Source: Gautieria morchelliformis
Lineage: Eukaryota > Basidiomycota > Agaricomycetes > Gomphales > Gomphaceae
Reading direction: 5' to 3'
Length of the DNA: 64,000 nucleotides
Assembly: GCA_015179125.1 (NCBI GenBank)
Contig: WHVA01000065.1
Location: 1-64,000 of the forward strand
Shown here piece after piece: positions 45,452 through 56,867 of the stretch (the stretch's first letter is position 1; each line of letters opens with the position of its first letter). Both the position numbers and the translations under genes were made by a program. The notes below the pieces were generated by a model. The model was given only the letters and a program-made list of their open reading frames with translations, searched no databases and was not told the DNA's origin.

Positions 45452-48400
45452 ATGGTTATCCTTGGCACATCCCCTCAGTCGCATCTTCAGGCTACCATAG
45501 ATCATTCACGCTTGAATGGCTTTGCCTCCAAGAATCATGTCGTCGCCTCCTATCAAATTCCGGCCATGAGGCCGAAGGTGTCCGCCATGTTAGATACCTT
45601 CCTCCAGTTTCAAGCCGAGTTTGAGGAGTACCGGTTCGTAACATATTCGTCTGGGTCAACGTCTAGCTGACGGCCTTCGTTAAAGGTTGGGAAAGACGAT
45701 TAAGATTGATGGAGAGTCGCTCTCAATCCCCGCCATAGTTGCAGCTGCTCGTTTCTCCTCCTCGTCTTCTCCAAAACAACCGGGAGAGCTGTCTCGTGTA
45801 GTCTTGACTGACGACCCGACCGTTCGCGCCCGCGTTGAGAGGTCTCGCCAGATCATCGAAAGCAAGGTGGCCGCTGGTAAAAGTATATATGGTGTTAGCA
45901 CCGGGTTTGGCGGGAGTGGTGCGTAACTTTCTCCATTTCCTGCGCGAATTCGCATACATTTATCTTTCCAAACCCTCCACTTTTTTCCTTCGTTTATTTA
46001 TTCCAAAATTTGACAAACCGCCTTATTTCATCCAGCCGATACTCGCACAGACTACCTTGTCTCCCTTGGCCTGGCCCTCATACAGCACCAGCACATTGGC
46101 ATTCTCCCCAACGACTTGTCGGACTCGACGCCTGCCTTGAATGAACACGATTCTGCATCTCCGATGCCTCTGTTGCCGCCACTTTCGACCAGCATGCCCC
46201 CCCCTGGGTTCGCGGCGCTCTTGTTGTGCGAGCTAACTCACTTGTCAGAGGCCACTCTGGTGTACGCTGGATCCTAATGGAATCCATGATTAAAATGCTG
46301 AACAAGGACGTGATTCCCGTGCGTTCGAATATACTTGTGCTCTATCGACCATTAATCTCACCCTGAGTAGGTTGTCCCTCTGAGGGGAAGCGTGAGCGCA
46401 TCAGGAGGTAAGCTCATACGTTTATACTAATCATGAACCGACTCATTCTGATCTGTTATTCAGATCTTTCCCCACTGTCATACATTGCAGGCGCTGTTAT
46501 GGGTTTTTCCAATATTTTCGTACAGTGCAATGTCCCATCTCCCGAGAAGACTCTCATAGGTTCTTCCCTCCCTCCCGAATATTACCAGCCTCTCAGGCGC
46601 TTCCTTTACATGGCCTGGAGCCCCTCAGCTTGGTATGTGACTTCATTGCTGTCAATAAATCCTTATAACCTCCGATCCTAGCTTCCCAAAGAGCATTTGG
46701 GTATGATAAACGGTACCGGCTTCTCAGCAAGCGTAGGCGCCTTAATAGCCTTCGAGAGCGTAGGGGCTGTTGTATTGGGAGAGGTTAGTCGTCAGCTTTC
46801 TTCATCGTAAAACTACCATCTCCACGTGATTTTGGCTGCTCATTTTTCCACGTGTCACCCGAGTTTTGTCTTACAATGTCACTCACCTGTCCCATCATTT
46901 ATCAGGTCCTCACAGCAATGGGCACAGAAGCACTCTTGGGAACTCAAGCTAATTTCGCGCCCTTCATCAGTGACGTTCGTCCACACCCTGGCCAGGTCTG
47001 TCCTGTAGTGTATACCGAGTATCGCATCTTAACCACAGTCGACCCTTGATTCAGATCGAAGCCTCGAGCACCCTGCATGATTTGCTTATCTCATCGTCCT
47101 TTGCCTCCTCAGCAGCATCCCATGCCGATCAGGTCACCATTGCGGAGGATGCGGGTGAGCTCCGACAAGATCGCTACTCACTCCGCACTGCACCCCAATG
47201 GATTGGGCCTTTGATCGAGGACGTTCTGAGCGCTGTGCGCACTGTCGAAATCGAGTGCAATTCGAGTGCGTGGTATATCCCCACTACCTCCGTACTCTGT
47301 TCTCTGAACTTTCCGTTTCAGCTACGGATAATCCTCTTTTCGATCCATCTACCTCACAAGTGCACCATGGTGGCAACTTCCAGGCGCTGGCTCTTACAAC
47401 CGCTTTTGAGAAGACTCGTCTTGCCACTTACCTCCTCGCAAAAATATTATTCGCGCAGGCGACGGAAGTACTTAATCCTGCTTTCAACCGGGGCCTTTCC
47501 CCGAGCGTGGCAGCAACAGATCCCAGTTTGAACTACCATGCTAAAGCGAGTGTCCTCAATCTGTGGAGATTATTGCTGAGCTGACCTTGGAGTTCAGGGC
47601 ATGGATATTGCAATGGCATCCTACGTTAGTGAATTGGGGTGGTTAGCGAGCAATGTGGCCACTCATGTACAAAGTGCGGAAATGCACAACCAATCAGTCA
47701 AGTTTGTATTCAAACTTCAGTGCTACTGTCAACCTTGACATTGACGTTGCTTCGCAGCTCGCTGGCATTGATCTCGGGAAGAGCGACGTTGAGCGCACTG
47801 GAAGTCCTGAACATGGCGAGTCCTCTGCTTCTTTCCTATCTAGAGTCGAGCTAAAGCCGTTTCATTCAGTTAATGGCCTCCTACTTATATATCCTGTGCC
47901 AAGCTCTCGACCTAAGGGCACTCCAGAAACATTACAATAACGCCCTCTCGCGCTTGCTCTCGGAGGAATTGACGACCCACCTTGCAACGCATGTTCCCAA
48001 TACTCTTATGTCCTCGCTGCACGCTCAGGCCATGGCCGCCATCCTCGCTTCCCTGGACGCAACCACCACCATGGATGCTGTTCAGCGTCTGAAGACGGCA
48101 GCGTCGGCCACCACAACACCCATTCTTGATGTCATATCCTCAGCTTCCGTCTCTACGAATGGAGACCTTGTCGACGCTCTTGGCGCCTTCCGGCTGTCGT
48201 TCGCGAAGCGCGGAGCGCAGATTTTGCAGGATCTTCGTCGCTCTTTCGTTGAAGGAACCCCTCCGCCTCCAAGTGGTGCAACAGCGTATGACCCTCGAGC
48301 ACCCGCCGCGCCTTTCCTCGGCCGCACCCGGCCAGTTTACGAATATGTCCGAGTCACTCTTGGAGTAAAAACACATGGATTGGAAAATATCAACAAATTC

Positions 48401-48573
48401 GACAGCGGTTTAGGGGCCACCGAGGGTCAGCCTGGCATTGGAAGGAACGTTTCAGTTATTTATGAGGTTTGTGAATCAACCTCGATATCCCCTTCTGCGA
48501 GTCTAACCGTCAGCGACAGGCAATCCGTGATGGAAAGATGCAGGCCACGGTAACAAGGCTCTTCAAGAGCTAG
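45452..48573 (+). CDS. PAL: Phenylalanine ammonia-lyase
   Basis: The enzyme removes ammonia from L-Phe (often also L-Tyr) to give cinnamate, using an MIO group formed from Ala-Ser-Gly. That triad is in [16 protein letters not shown], split by an intron at 46,408-46,463. Other landmarks are [71 protein letters not shown] and [14 protein letters not shown] place 13 exons that join in phase to about 782 residues, close to the family length, ending at TAG 48,571. One frame break exists: the run of eight C at 46,197-46,204 needs one more base. Two introns (47,546-47,597 and 47,816-47,869) best fit GC-AG sites. Either a base-calling error or a recent lesion explains the C run. Confidence 0.92.
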
Positions 48574-49504
48574 AACTGATTGTACCCCCGCAGACTGAGC
48601 TTGGGCTGCTAGACACATGAGGCATTACTTCTTACTCAGCTAGAGCCTGTATACAATATTCCAATATATAAGAGACCGACGTATGAAATCAAAGCTAGAG
48701 TGATCTCACCGCACTTCGCCCCAGATGTCGACCGATATCTCGACGGCTTTCCAAAAATAATCAGTAAGTCAGCCAACTGTTACCCAAATACCTCTTTTGC
48801 GATCTTTCACTGTTTATCGACTCGTCATCCAGATATCGTCCAAGATGCCCAAATGTCACTAGGTACGAAACCTTGACTGGGGTCGGCGCCCCGCGCTCCC
48901 CACCGCCTTGAATATAGTAGTGTAAAATAGCATTAAGAAAACTATATACGTCGCCCCAAGCTTACGGTGCCCTGAGCAATTCGCAGCTGCAGCGGGGGAG
49001 CTAGATCCGGCCGCCTAATCCCCAGGTAACTCCAGCTGTGACGTCACGCTGCTTTTAGACCATGTATTTCCATATTAGCACAGTCCCCAATATACAATAT
49101 TACAGAGGGTGGTATTTGACGTGCTCGACGCCACGGGCGCGGGGGAGTGTGAGGCGCAGTGTGCACTGGCAAAGCGGAAGCCAGTGGACTGGTGTGGGAA
49201 TGCGGGTGCAGGCAGGGGGATACGGCGATGAAGGGTGGGAGCGGGGCAAGCGCGGAGTGTGCGGGGAGGTGGTGGAGGGACAGGGGGAGGGGGGGGGGGG
49301 GAGGAGTGCCGTGCGTGCGGTGTGACCCGTGCTTCGAGGCACGCATGTATGCCTGTCAAACAGTGGGGTGTTAAGAAAAAATGGTGGTGCTATATAGTGG
49401 GGGCTGAGTTAAAGTCATCTTGTTTGCCGCCTGGTTCACAGAAAGGGAATATCTGGGCGCGTGGTATAAACGAAGGATCGTTTCGGATGTCTGGCACTTC
49501 AGAG
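48574..49504. other. Downstream of PAL, no recognised gene
   Basis: The first part should be the PAL 3' untranslated region. Bases 49,130-49,330 are G-rich, with a run of ten G near 49,290, and open in several frames without resembling any protein. Nothing else is recognised. Confidence 0.45.
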
Positions 49505-49960
49505 TCATTCATCTGGTGAGCTGTCAGAAATAGATGGTGTTAATTCACCTTCTTCATGCCAGGTGGTGGGCTGCTCCGGAGAACTAGGGCGGAGAGAACA
49601 GAGCAGAAAGCGGTTCAGAGTTATCGAGTGCGAACTGATGAACAGGCAAGGCAGCTGATGCTGGTCAGAGAGCGAACCAGATGCCTCAGAGCCACACCAG
49701 TCACCTCCATCATCATCCTGGCCGTACGAATAGAGCTCATTGCCCTTTATTTCTTGTGTCTCCCTCGTGTCAACAGCCAGGATGTAGTTGCCCGGAAGGG
49801 TTTCTGGATCGGGGGAGAAAGAATCAGCATTACCATCACCATCCAAATTAATGCCTCCGGTATCATTTTCGATGTGATTAGTGTTCGTGAGCTCTAGGCC
49901 TTCAGCATCCCGGTGCAGGTGCCGTTTGATTGTCCGGCTTTGTTACAAGGGCAGAACGGC
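49505..49960 (-). CDS. Hypothetical coding fragment, possibly transposon-derived
   Basis: The minus-strand frame from about 49,940 reads SRTIKRHLHRDAEGLEL and continues in an acidic, low-complexity stretch to SDSSPDE with stop at 49,505. The start RTIKRHL resembles the zinc-binding N-termini of some basidiomycete transposon proteins (a CPRC-type finger followed by RT-x-x-RH). The Cys residues lie in a different frame (MPFCPCNKAG at about 49,965). It may be the broken beginning of a transposase or a small unknown gene. I cannot decide. Confidence 0.3.
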
Positions 49961-50391
49961 ATTTTGCACAGGGTTCACGGGCAGCGACGTAGACCACTCC
50001 ACGAAGTCATGGTGTCAAACAAGCCTAGCTATAGCTCAGAGCAGTGGGAGCGCTGAAGACGCGACGCGACACGGCCTCACGTGACTAGCTGTGGCACAGA
50101 ACTCCGCTCTTGTGCCCCGCCGCGACCAGCCCAAGTCAAATTCTGACGCAGGTGCACTAAGTATAGAAGTATTGCATATAGCTACGTAGCGCCTGAAGCT
50201 CGAGCTCAGCTCGCCACTTTTCACATGTCATCATCCAGGAATAAACCTGGCGATACCCCGATGCAACTCTGGATGAAAGATGGTTTGAAAATTGGTACAA
50301 AAGTCATCAGGCGGTTTTTTGGTCTAAAACGCGGTGTCTATACTAGAATCACAGAGTTACACACTCCTTTTTAACAACCCAAGGCAACACC
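49961..50391. other. Intergenic, no recognised feature
   Basis: Short spacer downstream of the carbamoyl-phosphate synthase gene. I see nothing specific in it. Confidence 0.45.
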
Positions 50392-53300
50392 TCACGCTGG
50401 TGATGCAACGAACTCTCGCCATGATCGTACCTCTGAAGGGATTCGTCCTTCGCTGTACTTTCGCAAACCGCCTTCAGGAATCTTCCGTCGCAGGCTTTCC
50501 ACAAATAACGCCGCTGTCCGGGCGTTGTTCAACAAAGGCAATCCGAAGTCCACAGCGTTTCTACGACCAAGGCTTGAACACCGTAGCTACAAGATGGCTT
50601 GATAGACTCACCGTCGAGCCACATAATCCTCATCCGTGGCACTCTGACCTCGTAATTTGGCCAAGTTGATTACGCACTGAATGTCAAACTCATCAAAAAC
50701 TTCGCGAAGTTTTCGCTTGTCCTTAAGCGGGAAGAATATCTTTTTGCAGGACACCAGGGGAATGCTGTTCAGAGCATGTTCGACCTCCGAGGAGGAACAA
50801 TACAGCTTGAACCCAAGTTCCGCTAGTGTCTTGGCAATAATTCGCATCTCGGGCTTCTTGGTGTCGCCGCCGATAAGTACACCAGAACCGTGTTTAGGTA
50901 CTCTGAAACCTGTAGTGCTCAGAAGCGATGCCCAATAGGCTTCGTAGACGTCTTTGCCAAAGCTGGCAACCTCTCCAGTGCTGGCCATTTCTAAAGAGAG
51001 TTGGGCAATGACCTGCGGCAATTAGGAGGTGCACTCACCAACTCCCAGGAATGGATCGGCACCCCCAAGTCGGGTCCACGAGAATTGTGCGACCTTGATT
51101 GATGTATAATCCCGTTTCTGAGCCATAATGTCAACAGGGGCGGGGACGGCTTCATCAATGATGGCGGCAGTGGCAGTGTCAATGAAATTATGGCCAAGAA
51201 CCTTCGACACGAAAGGGAAAGAGCGTGATGCCCGCAGATTACACTCGATCACCTTGAGCACGGGCTTCTCATCGCCCTCGGCAGGTTTGCGGATAACTTG
51301 CATGTTGAATGGGCCTGAAATCTCGAATGCAGCAGCCACCTTTTCGGCGATCTCTTTCAAACGCGCCATGTCGCTCTCATCAAGAGAGAACGGTGGGAGG
51401 ACAAGTGTCGCATCCCCGGAGTGGACACCTGCGTTCTCGACATGTTCCGAAATCGCATGGACAAGCAGCATGCCCTTGGAGGCCACAGCATCGACATCAA
51501 TCTCCTGTGCGTTGTCGATGAACTTGGTGATGACGACGGGGTGGAGAGGAGAAACAGAGGCCGCAGCGGATAGGTTGTATTCTAAGGTAGACTCTTCGTA
51601 GACTACGTTCATTGCTGCACCAGAAAGTACGTACGATGGCCGAATAAGAACAGGATATCTAGGACGAAAAGTCTGTGAGGCGGGGCGGCGTCAAGGTAAT
51701 AAGTAGAGTACTCGCCCGACATCTGCTGCGAACTGCTTAGCAGCCTCTACGGTCGTGACTTCGGTCCAGTCGGGCTGATCAACGCCAATGCTATCGAGCA
51801 CGGACGAAAATTTATGTCGATCCTCTGCTGTGTCGATTTTCTCCGGGTCCGTTCCCAGTACCTTCACACCGCTTTGCTTCAGACGTAGAGCAATATTCTG
51901 GGGTAATTGACCTAATGATAAAGTCAGGCACTGCCTTGGACGATCCATCAGGGTGTAGGCATACCTCCCACACTAACAATGACACCTGTGGCTCCCTCCA
52001 GCTCGTAAATATCCATAACTCGTTCCCACCCAAGTTCTTCGAAGTACATCCGGTCGGCCTCATCATAGTCGGTTGAGACAGTCTCGGGATTGTAGTTGAC
52101 CATGATTGTCCTTCGTCCATGATCGGCGAGCCTACGCGCACATGTAACAGCGCACCAGTCAAACTCTACGCTGCTCCCAATACGGTAGACACCACTCCCA
52201 AGGACCATAGTGCCGTGTTCATCGAATTCAACGTCATGTGTCTGCGCATTATACGTTGTGTAGAGGTAGTTGGTGTGTGCAGGGTACTCGGCTGCCAATG
52301 TGTCAATACGTTTAACGAAGGGTGTGACACCAAGGGCTTTGCGATGTGCACGGACGGCGGCTTCGTCCGCACAGACGAGAGCAGCGATTTGCCCGTCAGA
52401 AAAGCCCTGTCGCTTGGCAGTCTTTATGAGGTCATCCGACACAGCTTCAAGTGATGCTGCGGCTTGGAGAGCACGGTGTGTCTGTACAATGTTATCGATC
52501 TTGTATAGGAACCACTAATAAAAAAGAGTCGGTATCGAGGTCAGAAGAGGTCTAGGACAAGGGACACACTTTGTCGATCTTGGTCAAATCATGTATACGA
52601 TCGACATCGTAGTTCTTATTCAACATGGCATGTGCAATCGCAAACAGTCTAGTATCCGTTGGGACTGAGAGCGCAGTGTCGATGTCCTCTGGTTGTACAT
52701 ATGCTTCAAATCCAAGATATCGCGGGTCGACCTGGCGAATAGCTTTTTGGAGGCTCTCTTCGAAGGTGCGACCGATTGCCATGACCTCACCAACAGATTT
52801 CATGGAGGACCCTACCCGGCGATCCACTTGGGTAGAGAACTTGGCGAGATCCCACTTGGGAATCTTGGTCACAATGTAATCAAGGGATGGCTCAAAACAC
52901 GCTGTTGTCGTTTTAGTCACGGCATTGGGTAGCTCAGGAAGCGTATATCCGAGTGCGATCTTAGCAGCCGTATAAGCTAGTGGGTACCCGGTTGCTTTGG
53001 AAGCTAATGCACTGCCCGGTCGGTTATGAAATGAGTATATCGAAGAAATCAAGAGTGAAAACGGACCTCGACCGACTTAATCTACAAGATGCTTTAGAAA
53101 GCCTGCAACAACCAGGCCATGCCAGTACTCACCTGGCGTTGACCTCGATGACGCAGTATTCGTGAGAGACAGGGTTTAAGGCATATTGGATATTGCATTC
53201 TCCAATGACACCCAGATGTCGAATGACCTTGATCGCGGCACTACGAAGCATGTGATATTCATCATCAGGGAGGGTTTGAGATGGTGCAACGACAATGGAA

Positions 53301-54351
53301 TCGCCTGTGTGGGTGCCGAGGGGATCAAAATTTTCCATGTTGCAACAGATGATGGTATTCTGGGGTAAATTGTGAGTGGGATTCAGTAAAAGCTAGTGGG
53401 CTAGTGGCACACTCACATCAGCGGCGTCGCGAACGACCTCATATTCAAGTTCTTTCCAACCCTTCATGCTACGCTCGATGAGAAGTTGAGGGCTAAGACT
53501 AAGACCCTTAGCCGCAAGATCACGGAGTTCATCAGGGTTGTTGGCAAAGCCGCTACCAAGACCACCCAAGGTGAATGCAGCTCGTAAAATGACAGGGTAG
53601 GAAATGCGCTCAGCGGCTTCAAGGGCAGAAGAGACACTTGATACTGCAGTAGACTGCGCAACCGGGATATCGATCTCTGGTGGGGCGTTTCATAATGCTT
53701 GCTAAAGAAAACCAACAACTCACCTTTGAGCGCGTTGACGAATAATTCACGATCTTCTGATATTTCCAAGGTGCGAATGGGTGTGCCGAGAACATGTACA
53801 CCGAGGCGCTCTAGGACGCCCATCCTGTCGAGTTCGATACCCACATTCAGTGCACTCTGGCCACCGAAGGTAAGGAGAACGCCATCAGGACGCTCCTTCT
53901 CGAGCACATAGGCTACATAGTCCGATGTTATTGGCAGGAAGTACACTTCAGACGCGAGTTGGTGTGACGTCTGCCAAGTTGCAATGTTCGGGTTGATGAG
54001 GACAGCTTCGACGCCCTCCTCTCTAAGAGCTTTCATAGCCTGGGAACCGGAGTAATCAAATTCGCCTGCCTGTCCAATGCTAAGGCCCCCGCTGCCAACG
54101 ACAACCACCTTACGAACGTCCGGACGGGGGATCTTGGGAAGGACATCTGCAGATAGCTTCCGGGCAAGCTCGGAGGGTGAAGACAGAACGTGGTCGCCCT
54201 CCTTTCGTGCGTATGAACCAACCGCAGGTGCGGCGACTGCGCGACGGACCAAAGCAGGAGCCAGGAATGCTGCACGGGATGCATGGTACAGACGTACTGA
54301 AGAATGTAGTCGTGCCGTTAGTCGCCCCGCCCAAGCAGCAGAGAACAACAT
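50392..54351 (-). CDS. CPA2: Carbamoyl-phosphate synthase, arginine-specific, large subunit
   Basis: The large subunit makes carbamoyl phosphate from bicarbonate, ATP and the ammonia released by the small glutaminase subunit; it feeds arginine synthesis. The start is ATG 54,351 ([18 protein letters not shown]), an Arg/Ser-rich mitochondrial-type presequence. Exons include 54,351-53,724, 53,676-53,417, 53,359-53,133, a block ending 52,570, 52,514-51,965, 51,911-51,716, 51,658-51,039, 50,990-50,612 and 50,560-50,392. Landmarks in order are [71 protein letters not shown] and [20 protein letters not shown], with the regulatory end [14 protein letters not shown]. Both ATP-grasp halves are present. 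The intron at 51,659-51,715 fits a GC donor. The junction at 53,060-53,130 is unsettled. A small subunit is not in the window. Confidence 0.93.
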
Positions 54352-55113
54352 GGTCACTTTAACCACACGACCTCGCAAGTTCCGAGAGTAAGGTCTAACT
54401 GCTGTCTTAAAGTAGTGCTGCCCCAGCAGAAGGTTTCTGACTCGTCTAGGAAATAACGCGAATGACTAAGCAGGCGCGTCTGCGCACGGGGCTTTCCTTG
54501 AAAAGTGCAGAGATATTGACTATTACGTGTTCCGTGACGTCTGGCTGCGCACTAGATCTCGTGGTTTTGTCTCGTGTCGTTCAGCGCGTTCGATATATGA
54601 GTCTTCGAAGTGTACAATTTCCCCCAACTTGCTTATTATTGTCTTGGTAAGTGCGCATGACCATTGTAGAAGATGGGCTGACGGGCTTGGCAAGGGCCAT
54701 TTACTGTAGGTATGTAAATGCTTATTGGTCTTCATGTATCATACTGTACCTCACCCGCTGATATGGATATGTATTTCCCAGGTGTCTATAGGTATATTGC
54801 AAAGAAAGGGGTGAACTGGACAGGCGTATATACTGAATTAACCGGCCATTACACCTTTGTCTGTGGTTTCCACCGTCCATCGCAGGTGTCTTATGGCTGG
54901 TTGTGAGAGAATGCAAACCAGACTGTTCAAGCAAGGCTAAGTAAGCCCTGGCTGAAAATGGCCTCACCTTAGAGTAGAACCAGTCACGACGTTTGATAGA
55001 TACTGTATAGTTGAACCTGCTGTCCCAATATTTCCCACGCCTTCACACGACTTACCCCTTGTTCTTGTCCGTACCTAGTAAGGGTTTCTGTGAGCACGCT
55101 CAAATCTTTGCTA
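54352..55113. other. Shared upstream region of CPA2 and the forkhead gene
   Basis: This is the space between two divergent genes. Frames present on both strands are short and unlike known proteins. It should hold both promoters, but I see no clear TATA box. Confidence 0.45.
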
Positions 55114-56085
55114 ATGGCTATCCGACCTCGAAATAGACCCTTCACCTTCACTTGTATGCCCAGAGTGGAGAGGACCGATCGGACACCTGAGCCCGTCAGC
55201 CCCGGAGGGATAGTAGACAACGAGTCCTGTAGTAGATGTGTGTTGAAATATTCAGTACCATTGTCATCTGCTCACCTACCTACCTTAGCTCGGAGTCCAT
55301 CACTCCAGCCAGGGCTGTCCAATGTATACGGCCTCCATTGTCTTGCTGATGCTGGACCAACTAACGAGCGCCCACCTTACTCCACTTTCACACTGATCAA
55401 ACAAGCTATCCTAGGGTCCCCTAATCAAAAACTGACACTCTCCGAGATTTATTTCGCTATTTCCGATCGCTTTCCTTGGTTCCGGACCGCCCCGAAGGGT
55501 TGGCAGGTACACGCTCACCTCTCACCTACCATTGTAATGCTAAACTCACCCGTGTTTCCTTCGGATCAGAATTCCGTTCGTCATTGCCTTTCTCTAGATA
55601 CCCAGTTCCACAGAGTGCCTCGACCCCCGATGGAGCGTGGCAAGGGAGGTTACTGGAAGGTATCCCTGGATAACTCGCGAGACTGTAAACGTGAGCGAAA
55701 GCGCAACAAGACGCCAAGCAAGCGCGAGAGGGACGCGCCGGGTCAACACGCCAATCCATCTGACTCTCTCCAGCTCAATGACCGTACCCGGGACTATGGC
55801 ACCACCGTGCCTGTAACCTCAAACACACGTCCCCTTCTGCCGCCGCCAAACCCCTCCGGCTGGGCGCTCTATATCTCCCCTGCAGGCATGAAATACATTC
55901 CGAAGCCTCTACCGGCACGATATTTTGCTGAAGTGACATGCCGCGGAAAGGAGATTCCCTCAGGCCCCCCTATCCCACGCACCAACCCGTATAATCTCTC
56001 ACCTGCATGTCACTGGGAGGAAGATGAAGTGGACGAGCTGGAAGAGGATGAACTGGATTCAGGCCCAGAGAGTGAGGAGGAGTGA
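55114..56085 (+). CDS. Forkhead (FOX) transcription factor
   Basis: Two exons (55,114-55,506 and 55,570-56,085) give about 302 residues. The forkhead domain (residues of roughly 92-170) reads RPPYSTFTLIKQAILGS, LTLSEIYFAISDRFPWF, GWQNSVRHCLSLDTQFHRV and KGGYWKVSLD. This is a winged-helix DNA-binding domain with the recognition-helix core NSVRHCLS (NSIRHNLS in most members). The intron interrupts the codons for GWQ and NSV; it is 63 bp and free of stops, so an unspliced message would also stay open. The C-terminus is basic after the domain (CKRERKRNKTPSKRER) and ends in an acidic tail. Some fungal forkhead factors control cell-cycle or development genes; the target is unknown. The start is the first Met of the open frame and might be further upstream. 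Confidence 0.88.
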   Translation: MAIRPRNRPFTFTCMPRVERTDRTPEPVSPGGIVDNESCSRCVLKYSVPLSSAHLPTLARSPSLQPGLSNVYGLHCLADAGPTNERPPYSTFTLIKQAILGSPNQKLTLSEIYFAISDRFPWFRTAPKGWQVHAHLSPTIVMLNSPVFPSDQNSVRHCLSLDTQFHRVPRPPMERGKGGYWKVSLDNSRDCKRERKRNKTPSKRERDAPGQHANPSDSLQLNDRTRDYGTTVPVTSNTRPLLPPPNPSGWALYISPAGMKYIPKPLPARYFAEVTCRGKEIPSGPPIPRTNPYNLSPACHWEEDEVDELEEDELDSGPESEEE

Positions 56086-56867
56086 ATAATGTTCAGCGTG
56101 TTATTCGGATGTCTGGGTTATCTTGTATACCTGGTACTTCAACCGTGAAAGTGCATTCCCCCAAGAGCGTAAGCACAAATTAAGGGACTACCTTGCATAG
56201 ACAGGCTCCTGCATACTGGCTACCACAAGCGTCACATCCTTTACGGGGGTCTGGGGGAGATAGCTGATTTCGAGCTATCCTTGTTGAGACACTTACGTAA
56301 ATTGAGAGGGTGCATTCTCCTGGTACCGAATCAGTTGCCGAAATTGTGAGAAAATATAAACAAGGATTGGTTGTCAAAGTTAACGTTGGACGATGAACGG
56401 GTAGACAATCGAGGAGATGCTCACCGGCCAATCATGTGAGGTCGAGGACTTGTCAGGTTTAGAGCTGTATGTAGTTAGCTCCACATATGCTTTACTGAGT
56501 GACGTACTCAATGGCATGCCTCTGACAGCTGGCAAATGAGGAGACAGGACGGGCCTCTCGTTTGTCGGCTTTGAGTGAGCGACTCCATGTTTGCCGTGAC
56601 GAGATGGAGAGTTTTGAGCTGTGCAGCTAGCGGTCCCCCAGCTTTCATAGCCTTCGGAAGTTTAAAATTGCTGGAGATGTGCTAATCTTACGTTTGTAGA
56701 GGTCTAGCAATCTCTTTGAGCAGCGGGGGAGTAAGTTAACTGCTAATACTTATAATGTCTGTGCGAGTCCAATTCGACATGTGACGGTCGCGGCCATGAT
56801 AGTCACGTGACTCTCAACCTTGTGCGCAATCACTAATCTAATCTTGTCCTTCACCAGGCATTTGACA
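56086..56867. other. Intergenic, no recognised feature
   Basis: Spacer between the forkhead gene and the DUF1917-like gene on the same strand. I see no coding signal. CACGTGACTC near 56,812 is a possible bHLH site in the promoter of the downstream gene. Confidence 0.4.

Noticed and set aside
52119..52454. Plus-strand frames over the carbamoyl-phosphate synthase gene
   Set aside because: They are antisense shadows of conserved exons.
50392..54351. Fused CAD-type (URA2) pyrimidine enzyme
   Set aside because: There is no glutaminase, dihydroorotase or aspartate transcarbamoylase part, and the N-terminus looks like a mitochondrial presequence, so the arginine-specific enzyme fits better.
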